Assembly: GCA_002686675.1 (NCBI GenBank)
Contig: NYYF01000038.1
Location: 1 to 8,059, forward strand
From: Fidelibacterota bacterium
Lineage (GTDB): Bacteria; Marinisomatota; Marinisomatia; Marinisomatales; UBA8229
Length of the DNA stretch: 8,059 nucleotides
Reading direction: 5' to 3'
Shown: piece by piece, positions 1 through 6,437 of the stretch
Layout: each line of letters begins with the position of its first letter
Position numbering within the stretch: position 1 is the first letter of the stretch
Notes under the pieces: model-generated
What the model was told of the DNA's origin: nothing
Seen by the model: only the letters and a program-made list of their open reading frames with translations
Database searches by the model: none
Position numbers and translations under genes: made by a program

Positions 1-527
1 ATCTTTTCCAGGAGGATGATTCTCCTGAAGATGTCCTCACTCAAATTATAGAGGAATACCAAAAAAATATTTCAGAGGATCTGCGGACAAGAGCTGATGA
101 AATGGGATTCAGTGAATTGGAAATGATAACCCTGGCTTCTATTATTGAAGGGGAAGCCATTTATGACACAGAAAGATCAATAATCTCAGGAGTGTATCAT
201 AACAGATTAAATCTCGGGATGAAGCTTCAGGCAGATCCCACCATCCAATATATCATCAAAGACAGCCCCCGCCGACTGCTTAACAGGGACCTTAAAATAA
301 ATTCACCGTATAACACATACCTGTATGATGGCCTTCCGCCAGGTCCTGTGAACAACCCTGGAAAGGCTTCAATCCTTGCGGCTTTATATCCTGATAAAAA
401 CGATTATCTCTTTTTTGTTGCCCGGGGAGATGGATATCACACTTTTTCTAAAACCAGGGAAGAACATAACCGTGCGAAAAAGGCTTTCCAAAAAGTTAGA
501 CGTAAATACCGAAAAAAACGGGGATAA
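1..527 (+). CDS. mltG: Endolytic transglycosylase MltG, 3' part (5' end outside window)
   Basis: MltG (YceG-like family) is an inner-membrane-anchored lytic transglycosylase that cleaves nascent glycan strands and so sets their length. The frame is open from base 3 to the TAA at 525-527, about 174 residues, so the N-terminal membrane anchor and LysM-like part lie upstream of the window; the ATG at 102 is internal. Signatures visible in order are ASIIEGEA with the probable catalytic Glu encoded at 147-149, a YHNRLNLGMKLQADPT block, SPYNTYLYDGLPPGPVNNPG, and the terminal FVARGDGYHTFSKTREEHN segment. All are hallmarks of the MltG catalytic domain. The C-terminus is a short basic tail. The helicase gene begins 11 bases after the stop, so the two are probably co-transcribed. 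Nothing in the visible part suggests loss of function. Confidence 0.95.
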   Translation, partial: LFQEDDSPEDVLTQIIEEYQKNISEDLRTRADEMGFSELEMITLASIIEGEAIYDTERSIISGVYHNRLNLGMKLQADPTIQYIIKDSPRRLLNRDLKINSPYNTYLYDGLPPGPVNNPGKASILAALYPDKNDYLFFVARGDGYHTFSKTREEHNRAKKAFQKVRRKYRKKRG

Positions 528-538
528 AAAAAAGAAAT

Positions 539-2725
539 ATGGCATCAATAAAACTGAATAAAGTACAACAATCTGCTGTAGAAGCAATAAATGGGCCCGT
601 GCTTATTTTTGCCGGTGCAGGGAGCGGTAAAACCCGGGTATTAACCCATAAAATATCCTACCTGATTGATTCTGGTAACTATAAACCTGAAAATATTTTA
701 GCAGTGACCTTTACAAACAAAGCAGCTAAAGAAATGAAAACCCGGGTCCAAAAACTATTAAAAATGAAAAAATTGGAAATGGATATCAGTACTTTTCATT
801 CAATTTGCGCTCGTTTGCTTCGGTCAGAGATTCATCATCTTGGGTATTCCAACACTTTTGCAATTTATGATGTAGAAGATCAGACAGCCCTTATAAAAAT
901 TGTACTGAACAATCTAACTATATCAAAAGATACGTTAACGCCAAAGGCAGCCCGGTCACAAATCAGTTATTTTAAGAATAAAATGATCACCCCGGTTACT
1001 GTCCAGCAAAAAGCCCGCACAAAGCTGGATGGTATGATAGGAGATGTCTATCAGGCATACCAGACAGCCTTAAAAGAAAATAATGCTGCAGATTTTGATG
1101 ATTTGCTCATCCTACCTCTGGAACTATTTAAACACCACCCCGAAATTCTCAAAAAATACCAAAAGAAATGGAAATATATTTTAGTGGATGAGTACCAGGA
1201 TACAAATCAGCCTCAGTTTTTATTTGTGAGTAAACTGGCAGAAGCCCATCATCAAATATGCGTGGTAGGCGATGATGACCAATCAATTTATAGTTGGCGG
1301 GGAGCAGATATCAAAAATATCCTGGACTTTAAAAAGAAATTTTCTGGCTGTTCCACGTTCACCCTTGAAAAAAATTACCGCTCTACTCAACAGATACTGA
1401 GTGCAGCAACAGCAGTAGTTAAAAAAAACAAGGACAGAAAACCGAAAACAATGGAATCGGCTAATGGGGCAGGAGATAAAATTGGATTGTTCGAAACTGT
1501 GGATGAAATGGAAGAAGCTGATGCGATTGTTTCCGCCTTGGAAAAAGAAATAAACCTGAACAAGCGAACGTTTCAGGACTTTGCAGTATTATACCGAACA
1601 AACGCCCAATCCCGGGCTCTTGAAGACAGTTTTCGGAGACAAGGTATACCCTATACTATTGTTGGCGGTATTCGATTTTATGAACGGGCAGAAGTAAAAA
1701 ACATCCTTGCGTATTTGAAATTCATCGTGAACATGAAAGATACTGTCTCCCTTCGTAGAATAATCAACTTCCCTCCCCGGGGAATCGGGTTAAAAACTGT
1801 GGATAAATGTGTAACCTACGCTGAAAAAGTGAAAAAGGAATTATTTGAAATTTTACCTGAGGGAACCAAGGTTGGGGTACGTGGCAAACAATGCGAATCT
1901 TTACTGAAATTCCATGACACAATTCAAAAATATAACGATCTTCTGAAGAAGGTCAATGCAGGGGAATTGGCACGGTCATTGGTGGATGAAATGAAAGTCC
2001 TTAGCTATTACAAAAATTTAAATACACCTGAAGATAATGAAAGATATAACAATGTGCTGGAATTATTGAACAGTATCGATGCTTTTTTAAAACGAAAGCC
2101 AGAAGGCGATATAAGAGAATTTATTGAAGAGGTTGCCCTCTTAACAGATATCGATAACTGGAATGATGAGACCAATTCTGTAACACTGATGACACTCCAT
2201 TCAGCGAAGGGACTTGAATTTCCCGTCATATTTATTACCGGGCTCGAAGACGGACTGCTTCCTTTCTACAATGCGTTTAATGACCAGAAAGAAATGGAAG
2301 AAGAAAGACGATTGTTTTATGTTGGATTAACCCGTGCCATCGAAAAAGTCTATTTATTATATGCCAGAAATCGACGAAAAATGGGCTTGGATTATGCAGT
2401 GGGCTTGGCATCACGCTTCCTGAAGGAGATACCAGTAAAATACCTTGAAAATATATCTTTCAACTCAGCGTTAATGCGGAAAGTTACTACCAGTAATCGA
2501 GGGAAGGAAACAAAGGTAAAAGTGACCCGCAGCATTACTTTATTTGATGATTTTATGGTAGGCGATTATGTGAAACATGCCATTTTCGGTATCGGAAAAA
2601 TAATGGCTTTAAGCGGTTCAGGTGAAAACCAGCGGGTTGGAGTAGTCTTCAAAGATGGGCTAAAGAAAAAACTGATTGTAAAATATGCAAACCTGAAAAA
2701 AGTTGATACTCCAGCTGTAACTTAA
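539..2725 (+). CDS. uvrD: UvrD/PcrA-type superfamily 1 DNA helicase
   Basis: This is an ATP-dependent 3'-5' DNA helicase of the UvrD/PcrA/Rep group, acting in nucleotide excision repair, mismatch repair and clearing of stalled forks. The 728-residue length is typical for PcrA. Motifs visible in order: Q motif LNKVQQSAV (6-14), Walker A AGAGSGKT (25-32), motif II VDEYQDTN (216-223), motif III QSIYSWRGAD, motif IV EKNYRSTQQI, motif V LMTLHSAKGLEF (550-561) and motif VI EEERRLFYVGLTRA (587-600). The C-terminal 55 residues (from about 674, GDYVKHAIFGIGKI) look like the Tudor-like domain that in PcrA and UvrD contacts RNA polymerase. That favours UvrD/PcrA over Rep, but the choice between the two names is arbitrary here. 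The ATG at 539 fits the family N-terminus; it is preceded only by an A-rich stretch, with no clear Shine-Dalgarno. The gene follows mltG by 11 bases. Confidence 0.96.
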   Translation: MASIKLNKVQQSAVEAINGPVLIFAGAGSGKTRVLTHKISYLIDSGNYKPENILAVTFTNKAAKEMKTRVQKLLKMKKLEMDISTFHSICARLLRSEIHHLGYSNTFAIYDVEDQTALIKIVLNNLTISKDTLTPKAARSQISYFKNKMITPVTVQQKARTKLDGMIGDVYQAYQTALKENNAADFDDLLILPLELFKHHPEILKKYQKKWKYILVDEYQDTNQPQFLFVSKLAEAHHQICVVGDDDQSIYSWRGADIKNILDFKKKFSGCSTFTLEKNYRSTQQILSAATAVVKKNKDRKPKTMESANGAGDKIGLFETVDEMEEADAIVSALEKEINLNKRTFQDFAVLYRTNAQSRALEDSFRRQGIPYTIVGGIRFYERAEVKNILAYLKFIVNMKDTVSLRRIINFPPRGIGLKTVDKCVTYAEKVKKELFEILPEGTKVGVRGKQCESLLKFHDTIQKYNDLLKKVNAGELARSLVDEMKVLSYYKNLNTPEDNERYNNVLELLNSIDAFLKRKPEGDIREFIEEVALLTDIDNWNDETNSVTLMTLHSAKGLEFPVIFITGLEDGLLPFYNAFNDQKEMEEERRLFYVGLTRAIEKVYLLYARNRRKMGLDYAVGLASRFLKEIPVKYLENISFNSALMRKVTTSNRGKETKVKVTRSITLFDDFMVGDYVKHAIFGIGKIMALSGSGENQRVGVVFKDGLKKKLIVKYANLKKVDTPAVT

Positions 2726-2767
2726 TTTCTTCTCCCCCACTTTTTCCCCGAAATTTAAAAGTACTTT

Positions 2768-2797
2768 TTAACCTCTAAACTTCTTTTAGTTTATTAT
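2768..2797 (+). promoter_or_regulatory. Candidate sigma70-type promoter for the fur-feo operon
   Basis: TTAACC (2768-2773, 4 of 6 to the -35 consensus) lies 18 bases before TATTAT (2792-2797, 5 of 6 to the -10 consensus). The predicted start point is near 2804, about 10 bases ahead of the Fur-box-like palindrome. Its position in the only sizeable gap before fur supports it. The region is T-rich, so chance matches are likely, and the lineage's own promoter consensus is unknown. Confidence 0.4.
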
Positions 2798-2814
2798 TTT
2801 CTTGTCTAACTTCT

Positions 2815-2831
2815 TTGAGACTCATTCTCAA
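2815..2831 (+). promoter_or_regulatory. Fur-box-like operator upstream of fur-feoAB
   Basis: The bases form TTGAGA-CTCAT-TCTCAA, a perfect 6-base inverted repeat around a 5-base centre. Read as the classical 7-1-7 Fur box, 2816-2830 is TGAGACT-C-ATTCTCA. This differs from a perfect palindrome at one pair and matches the consensus TGATAAT-N-ATTATCA at 11 of 14 positions. TGAGAAT half-sites are common variants in known Fur boxes. The site lies 13 bases before the fur start codon and just downstream of the candidate promoter, a place where bound Fur-Fe(II) would block transcription. The reading as autoregulation is inferred. Confidence 0.72.
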
Positions 2832-2832
2832 T

Positions 2833-2837
2833 AGGGA
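2833..2837 (+). promoter_or_regulatory. Ribosome binding site of fur
   Basis: AGGGA lies six bases before the ATG at 2844 and overlaps neither arm of the operator. It is one of the better Shine-Dalgarno matches in the window and supports this start. The downstream genes of the operon lack a convincing one, which fits entry of ribosomes at fur followed by coupled translation. Confidence 0.5.
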
Positions 2838-2843
2838 ATCATA

Positions 2844-3278
2844 ATGCATAATACAAATACACTGAAACAAATTCTCCACAAGAAAAATCTGCGCTATACA
2901 CAACAAAGACAGGAGGTGTGGGATGAAATCTGTGCCTCAGACAAACATCAGGATGCAGAGAATATTTACAATTCATTGCGGAAGCGCCAGATCAATGTAT
3001 CCCGTGCTACCGTCTACCGCACCATTCATGTCCTTGTAAAAAATAACCTCGTCCGCCGGTTGAACCTTGACGATGGACGATCCCGGTTCGAGAATAAAAT
3101 AGGAATTGAACACCATGATCATATCGTGTGTTTGAATTGTAGAAAAATCATAGAATTTATGGATGAAACGATTGAAAAGAGGCAGACCCGAATTGCCAAA
3201 GAACAAGGGTTCGAAATAGTTCGGCATGTACACCAGTTGTTTGGTCGCTGTCTGGATGAAAAATGTCCAAACAAATGA
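2844..3278 (+). CDS. fur: Fur-family ferric uptake regulator
   Basis: This is a dimeric metal-dependent transcriptional repressor of 144 residues, the usual length. The N-terminal winged helix has LRYTQQRQEVWDEI (16-29) and the recognition-helix region VSRATVYRTIHVLVKNNLV (52-70). The dimerisation and metal domain has the HHDHIVC signature (90-96), Cys96/Cys99 paired with Cys136/Cys141 as a likely structural zinc site, and further candidate metal ligands His35, Glu83, Glu104, His128 and His130. The acidic residue after KII is Glu104, as in Fur, whereas PerR proteins usually carry Asp in the equivalent IVDF motif. With the HHDH motif and the feo neighbourhood, this favours Fur over PerR or Zur. 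One small oddity is Arg100 where family members usually have Gly (CxxCG). The gene heads the operon, follows a Fur-box-like site, and overlaps feoA. Confidence 0.93.
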   Translation: MHNTNTLKQILHKKNLRYTQQRQEVWDEICASDKHQDAENIYNSLRKRQINVSRATVYRTIHVLVKNNLVRRLNLDDGRSRFENKIGIEHHDHIVCLNCRKIIEFMDETIEKRQTRIAKEQGFEIVRHVHQLFGRCLDEKCPNK

Positions 3279-3514
3279 CCATTGCTTCGTTGGAAGCAGA
3301 TGAAATTGCTACAATCGAAGGTTATTTAAATGAACAAGTGTCCCAATCCAGGCTGGTGGAAATGGGACTTCTGCCCGGCACCCAGGTACGATTGATCAAG
3401 AAAATACCCTTGAATGGGCCTGTGGAAATCAAGGTGCGGAATTTTTATTTATCTTTAAGACGAAAAGACGCTCAAAATATCCTGATTAAGAAATCACCTC
3501 AGCATCAGCAATGA
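3263..3514 (+). CDS. feoA: Ferrous iron transport protein FeoA
   Basis: FeoA is a small cytoplasmic SH3-like protein that partners the Fe(II) transporter FeoB. The product is 83 residues and shows the family pattern: an N-terminal strand (IATIEGYL), SRLVEMGLLPGTQVRLIKKIPLNGPVEIKVRNFYLSLRRKDAQNI, ending in a short polar tail. Two in-frame starts are possible. ATG at 3263 overlaps fur by 16 bases. ATG at 3275 gives a product four residues shorter and a 4-base ATGA overlap with the fur stop, the same junction type as feoA/feoB. Neither has a clear Shine-Dalgarno (GGATGA at 3254-3259 sits only three bases before the first), so the start is uncertain. Translation is likely coupled to fur. Confidence 0.92.
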   Translation: MSKQMTIASLEADEIATIEGYLNEQVSQSRLVEMGLLPGTQVRLIKKIPLNGPVEIKVRNFYLSLRRKDAQNILIKKSPQHQQ

Positions 3515-5658
3515 AGGATCGAGGCACTAACTGGATTGCCCTGCTGGGGAACCCAAATTCTGGAAAAACGGCGCTGTTTAACCTCCTCACCGGGTTAAAC
3601 CAGAAAGTGTCCAATTACCCAGGGATAACCGTAGAAAGAAAAATAGGCCGGGCAGTTTTGAATGACCAATACCAGGTAGAAGTTCTGGATCTTCCAGGGA
3701 CTTACAGCCTGGCTCCTGAATCTTTTGATGAACGGATTGTATCAGAGGAAATTCTTTCCTGGCTTCACGGACCTTCTCCACCCCGGGTCATTGTCTCCGT
3801 TGTAGACGCATCCAACCTGGAGCGCAACCTGTACCTTACTTCTCAACTGTTGGATCTGAACATCCCAGTCGTTGTTGCTTTGACTATGATGGACCTGGTG
3901 AAACAAAATGATCACACTATACCTCCAGAAAAATTGTGTGAAGAATTGGGAGCGGCAGAAGTATTACACGTATCTGCACGGAAAAATTGGGGTGTGAAAG
4001 AATTGAAAGAAGCAATTGCACGGGTGATAAACGAACCTGTAAATGGAAAATCCGACCTGCCATTCACCTTGAGCGGTCCTGTACGTTCCTCCCTGGTTCA
4101 TCTGACGGAATTTTTCAAAAAGGAATTTGGTTATGGATCGAGGCTTGCCTGGGCACAGGCTTTAAGAATTATTACCCGTGATTCCGTATTGGACGGATTT
4201 CTTCAGGCCCAGTTGGATGGACAAAAACTGGGTGATGAGCAGATCAGGGATCTTCAAAAATTACGGGATGCCTCCAATTCTGAATTAAAGAGCCAGGGAC
4301 ACCATCCCAAAACTCTTGAAGCCCATCTCCGTTATCGTTGGCTGGATGGGGTCTTAAATCGAGCTGGTAAACCAAAAAAACAAACTGTGGATCGTTCTAC
4401 CATCAGTGAAAAAGCAGACCAGATATTAACTCACCCTTTCCTTGGTCCGGTTATTTTTATTGGACTTCTTACAATTATGTTCCAATCAATTTTTTCCTGG
4501 GCAACAGTACCTATGGACTGGATCACACAGGGCGTTGCCATCCTTGGTGAGTGGGTTTTGGTTTCCCTTCCTGCCGGTATGCTCCGTGATTTAACCGTAG
4601 AAGGAATCATTGGGGGTGTTGGTGCTATTCTCATATTTCTGCCCCAAATCATGATCCTGGTTTTTTTTATAACCCTGTTGGAAGATTCCGGATACATGGC
4701 CAGAGTTGCTTTTATGCTGGATCGCCTCATGACTAAGATGGGCCTCCACGGACGATCCGTCTTTCCTATGATGACTGGTTATGCCTGCGCTATTCCCGGG
4801 ATCATGGCAGCCCGGACTATCGATAGTTGGAAAGAACGGCTGGTGACAATTCTGGTTCTGCCGCTCATGAGCTGTAGCGCACGTCTCCCTGTTTATGCAC
4901 TTATGATTGGCGCCTTCATTCCCCATAAAAAAGTACTGGGCCTGTTCAATGCGCAGGGACTCGCTCTGGTCATAATGTATTTTATGGGTACTGTCACTGC
5001 ACTGATCTTAGCGAAAATATTCAGTTATTTTATTCATCAAAAAGGACAATCATCCTTCATAATGGAAATGCCTCCTTACCGCCTCCCATTAACAAGATCC
5101 GTGACACGGCAGGTCATTCTCCGCAGTAAACTGTTCGTCATTAATGCGGGGAAAATAATAATGGCAATTTCTATTGTACTCTGGTTCCTGGCATCATATC
5201 CAAAGCTTGAAAAAACTAATGAAAATATAAATCCGATTCACCATAGCTATGCCGGTAAAATCGGTCATGCCATAGAACCTTTTATCAAACCTCTAGGTTT
5301 CGATTGGAAAATCGGAATCGGGTTGATAACATCTTTTGCAGCCCGGGAAGTAATGGTAACCACCCTGGCCACCATTTACAACGTGGAAGCCGGAGGTAAA
5401 GATGTAGTCCTCCTTACAGAAGCTTTACAGGAGGATAAGGATCCCCAGACAGGAGAGCTTTTATATTCTCCTCTGGTAGCTCTGTCCCTGATGGTTTTCT
5501 TTGTGTATGCTGCTCAGTGTATGGCAACATTCGCTATCGTACGGAATGAGACCAATTCCTGGAAATGGTCATTTTTAATGATTTTTTATATGACCGCTTT
5601 AGCTTATTTAGCATCTCTGTGTGTATATCAGGGAGGACAATTGTTGGGTTTCAGTTAA
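3511..5658 (+). CDS. feoB: Ferrous iron transporter FeoB (G-protein-fused membrane permease)
   Basis: FeoB imports Fe(II) across the inner membrane; 715 residues is normal. The N-terminal G domain has G1 GNPNSGKT (13-20), the G2 region YPGITVE with Thr40, G3 DLPG (60-63), G4 TMMD (125-128) and G5 SARKN (155-159), followed by a helical GDI-type domain to about residue 300. The membrane domain begins near HPFLG (308) and contains the two Gate regions. The first includes FLPQIMILVFFITLLEDSGYMARVAF-type sequence, GYACAIP with Cys426, and LMSCSARLP with Cys455; the second has AAREVMVTTL (about 610-619). The G4 motif carries Thr where most FeoB proteins have Asn (NMxD). The ATG overlaps the feoA stop (ATGA) and has no Shine-Dalgarno, so translation should be coupled. 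No FeoC-like gene is present. Confidence 0.96.
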   Translation: MKDRGTNWIALLGNPNSGKTALFNLLTGLNQKVSNYPGITVERKIGRAVLNDQYQVEVLDLPGTYSLAPESFDERIVSEEILSWLHGPSPPRVIVSVVDASNLERNLYLTSQLLDLNIPVVVALTMMDLVKQNDHTIPPEKLCEELGAAEVLHVSARKNWGVKELKEAIARVINEPVNGKSDLPFTLSGPVRSSLVHLTEFFKKEFGYGSRLAWAQALRIITRDSVLDGFLQAQLDGQKLGDEQIRDLQKLRDASNSELKSQGHHPKTLEAHLRYRWLDGVLNRAGKPKKQTVDRSTISEKADQILTHPFLGPVIFIGLLTIMFQSIFSWATVPMDWITQGVAILGEWVLVSLPAGMLRDLTVEGIIGGVGAILIFLPQIMILVFFITLLEDSGYMARVAFMLDRLMTKMGLHGRSVFPMMTGYACAIPGIMAARTIDSWKERLVTILVLPLMSCSARLPVYALMIGAFIPHKKVLGLFNAQGLALVIMYFMGTVTALILAKIFSYFIHQKGQSSFIMEMPPYRLPLTRSVTRQVILRSKLFVINAGKIIMAISIVLWFLASYPKLEKTNENINPIHHSYAGKIGHAIEPFIKPLGFDWKIGIGLITSFAAREVMVTTLATIYNVEAGGKDVVLLTEALQEDKDPQTGELLYSPLVALSLMVFFVYAAQCMATFAIVRNETNSWKWSFLMIFYMTALAYLASLCVYQGGQLLGFS

Positions 5659-5813
5659 TGGAATGGCAAACAGTTATTGCTCTTGTTCTCGGATTTTTGG
5701 CATTGGTGTATGCCGGGTGGTATTTTCTACGACAGTTTTTTCAAGCAGAGAAAAAACCTGAGTGTGAAGACTGCCCTGTCCCCAATCAGAAAGGGGAAAA
5801 GAGTAAAGCTTGA
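5658..5813 (+). CDS. FeoB-associated small membrane protein with one CxxC motif
   Basis: A 51-residue product starts at the ATG at 5658, which shares one base with the feoB stop (TAATG). An earlier in-frame ATG at 5565 lies inside feoB and would give a nonsense extension. Residues about 5-27 form a single hydrophobic, probably membrane-spanning helix (VIALVLGFLALVYAGWYFL). It is followed by a basic/polar cytoplasmic-type tail with Cys36-Glu-Asp-Cys39 and a Lys-rich end. Size, topology and position immediately after feoB match the FeoB-associated Cys-rich membrane protein family (FeoB_associated in Pfam), whose role is not firmly known but is presumed to assist iron transfer or FeoB function. 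Members often have more cysteines, and this one has only two. The assignment rests on context and topology more than on sequence identity. Confidence 0.8.
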   Translation: MEWQTVIALVLGFLALVYAGWYFLRQFFQAEKKPECEDCPVPNQKGEKSKA

Positions 5814-5841
5814 AAAGCAGAAGTATAGAAATATATTTCGT

Positions 5842-6333
5842 TCAACTATCCAGCAGAGTTTTCACCATGGCTAAGTTGTTTTTCTCTTTTTTCGAAATCA
5901 GTTCAAATCCAAGAGAGTTATAGAGTTTTATTGCCGGCTCATTTCCGGAGAAAACTCTTAAAGTGAGGTGGGTACAGTTTCTATCTATTGCCCAGGATTC
6001 AGCTTGATGTATGAGTTTTCGGGCATACCCCCTTTTTCGGTGTTCCCGGTCTACATACAAATGAAATAAATGTCCCCGATTTTCTTCTGGAACAAAACTC
6101 AGGCTCAGGTAAGCAACAATCCATTCATTTTCCCGAAGAATCCAGGTTTTCTTTTCCCCTTCAGAATAGGAAAGCTTAACCCATTTTTCAAAACGGAAGG
6201 GATAATTCATTCGGGGGTCAGTCAAGTTCAATGCTTTTGGATCTGAAAACCAATTTTTCAAACAGGACTGAAGTACCTTTCTATCTCGTTGTTTGGAATA
6301 ACTAACTTTTGTTATTGTAATATTTTCTGACAT
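5842..6333 (-). CDS. GNAT-family N-acetyltransferase, substrate unknown
   Basis: The 163-residue product has the GNAT acetyl-CoA fold. The core strand HLFHLYVD (88-95) leads into motif A, RKRGYA (99-104, the R/Q-x-x-G-x-A pyrophosphate loop), followed by the helix KLIHQAESWA. Motif B near the end is NEPAIKLYNSLGFELISK (131-148), with Tyr138 the candidate catalytic acid. This resembles RimI-like and general GNAT enzymes; the substrate cannot be read from sequence. The frame stays open upstream to an ATG at 6453. That longer form would add 40 residues with no GNAT character and overlap the next gene's start, so the ATG at 6333 is preferred; an AGGGTGA lies 13 bases before it. The gene is convergent with the feo operon (28-base gap, no hairpin seen) and divergent from the YhaM-like gene. 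Confidence 0.88.
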   Translation of the reverse strand: MSENITITKVSYSKQRDRKVLQSCLKNWFSDPKALNLTDPRMNYPFRFEKWVKLSYSEGEKKTWILRENEWIVAYLSLSFVPEENRGHLFHLYVDREHRKRGYARKLIHQAESWAIDRNCTHLTLRVFSGNEPAIKLYNSLGFELISKKEKNNLAMVKTLLDS

Positions 6334-6399
6334 ATCGTGGTTAAATTCACCCTGTAATTTTTCGTACAACAGAAATTTTCTATTGGTGCAAATGAGATG

Positions 6400-6428
6400 T
6401 TGACATGGGTTAGAAGATAGGGGAAAAT
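6400..6428 (+). promoter_or_regulatory. Candidate promoter for the YhaM-like/ECF gene group
   Basis: A perfect TTGACA (6400-6405) lies 17 bases before GAAAAT (6423-6428, 4 of 6 to the -10 consensus) in the 104-base gap between the divergent GNAT and YhaM-like genes. The predicted start point would be only a few bases before the GTG at 6438, giving a nearly leaderless message. The -10 is weak, so this is tentative. I found no equally good promoter for the GNAT gene on the other strand. Confidence 0.35.
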
Positions 6429-6437
6429 TCTCCTGCA

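Noticed and set aside
3031..3240. PerR or Zur instead of Fur for the regulator
   Set aside because: The HHDH motif, Glu104 after KII, and the position ahead of feoAB all favour Fur; PerR normally has Asp at the Glu104 position.
4591..4926. Open frame of about 111 codons on the - strand inside feoB
   Set aside because: It is antisense to a strongly conserved part of the FeoB membrane domain, has low-complexity composition and resembles no protein family; it is a shadow frame.
5828..5839. Perfect palindrome GAAATATATTTC in the gap between the feo operon and the GNAT gene
   Set aside because: It has no loop, is pure A+T apart from its ends, and is too weak to be a terminator. Such palindromes are expected by chance in AT-rich DNA.
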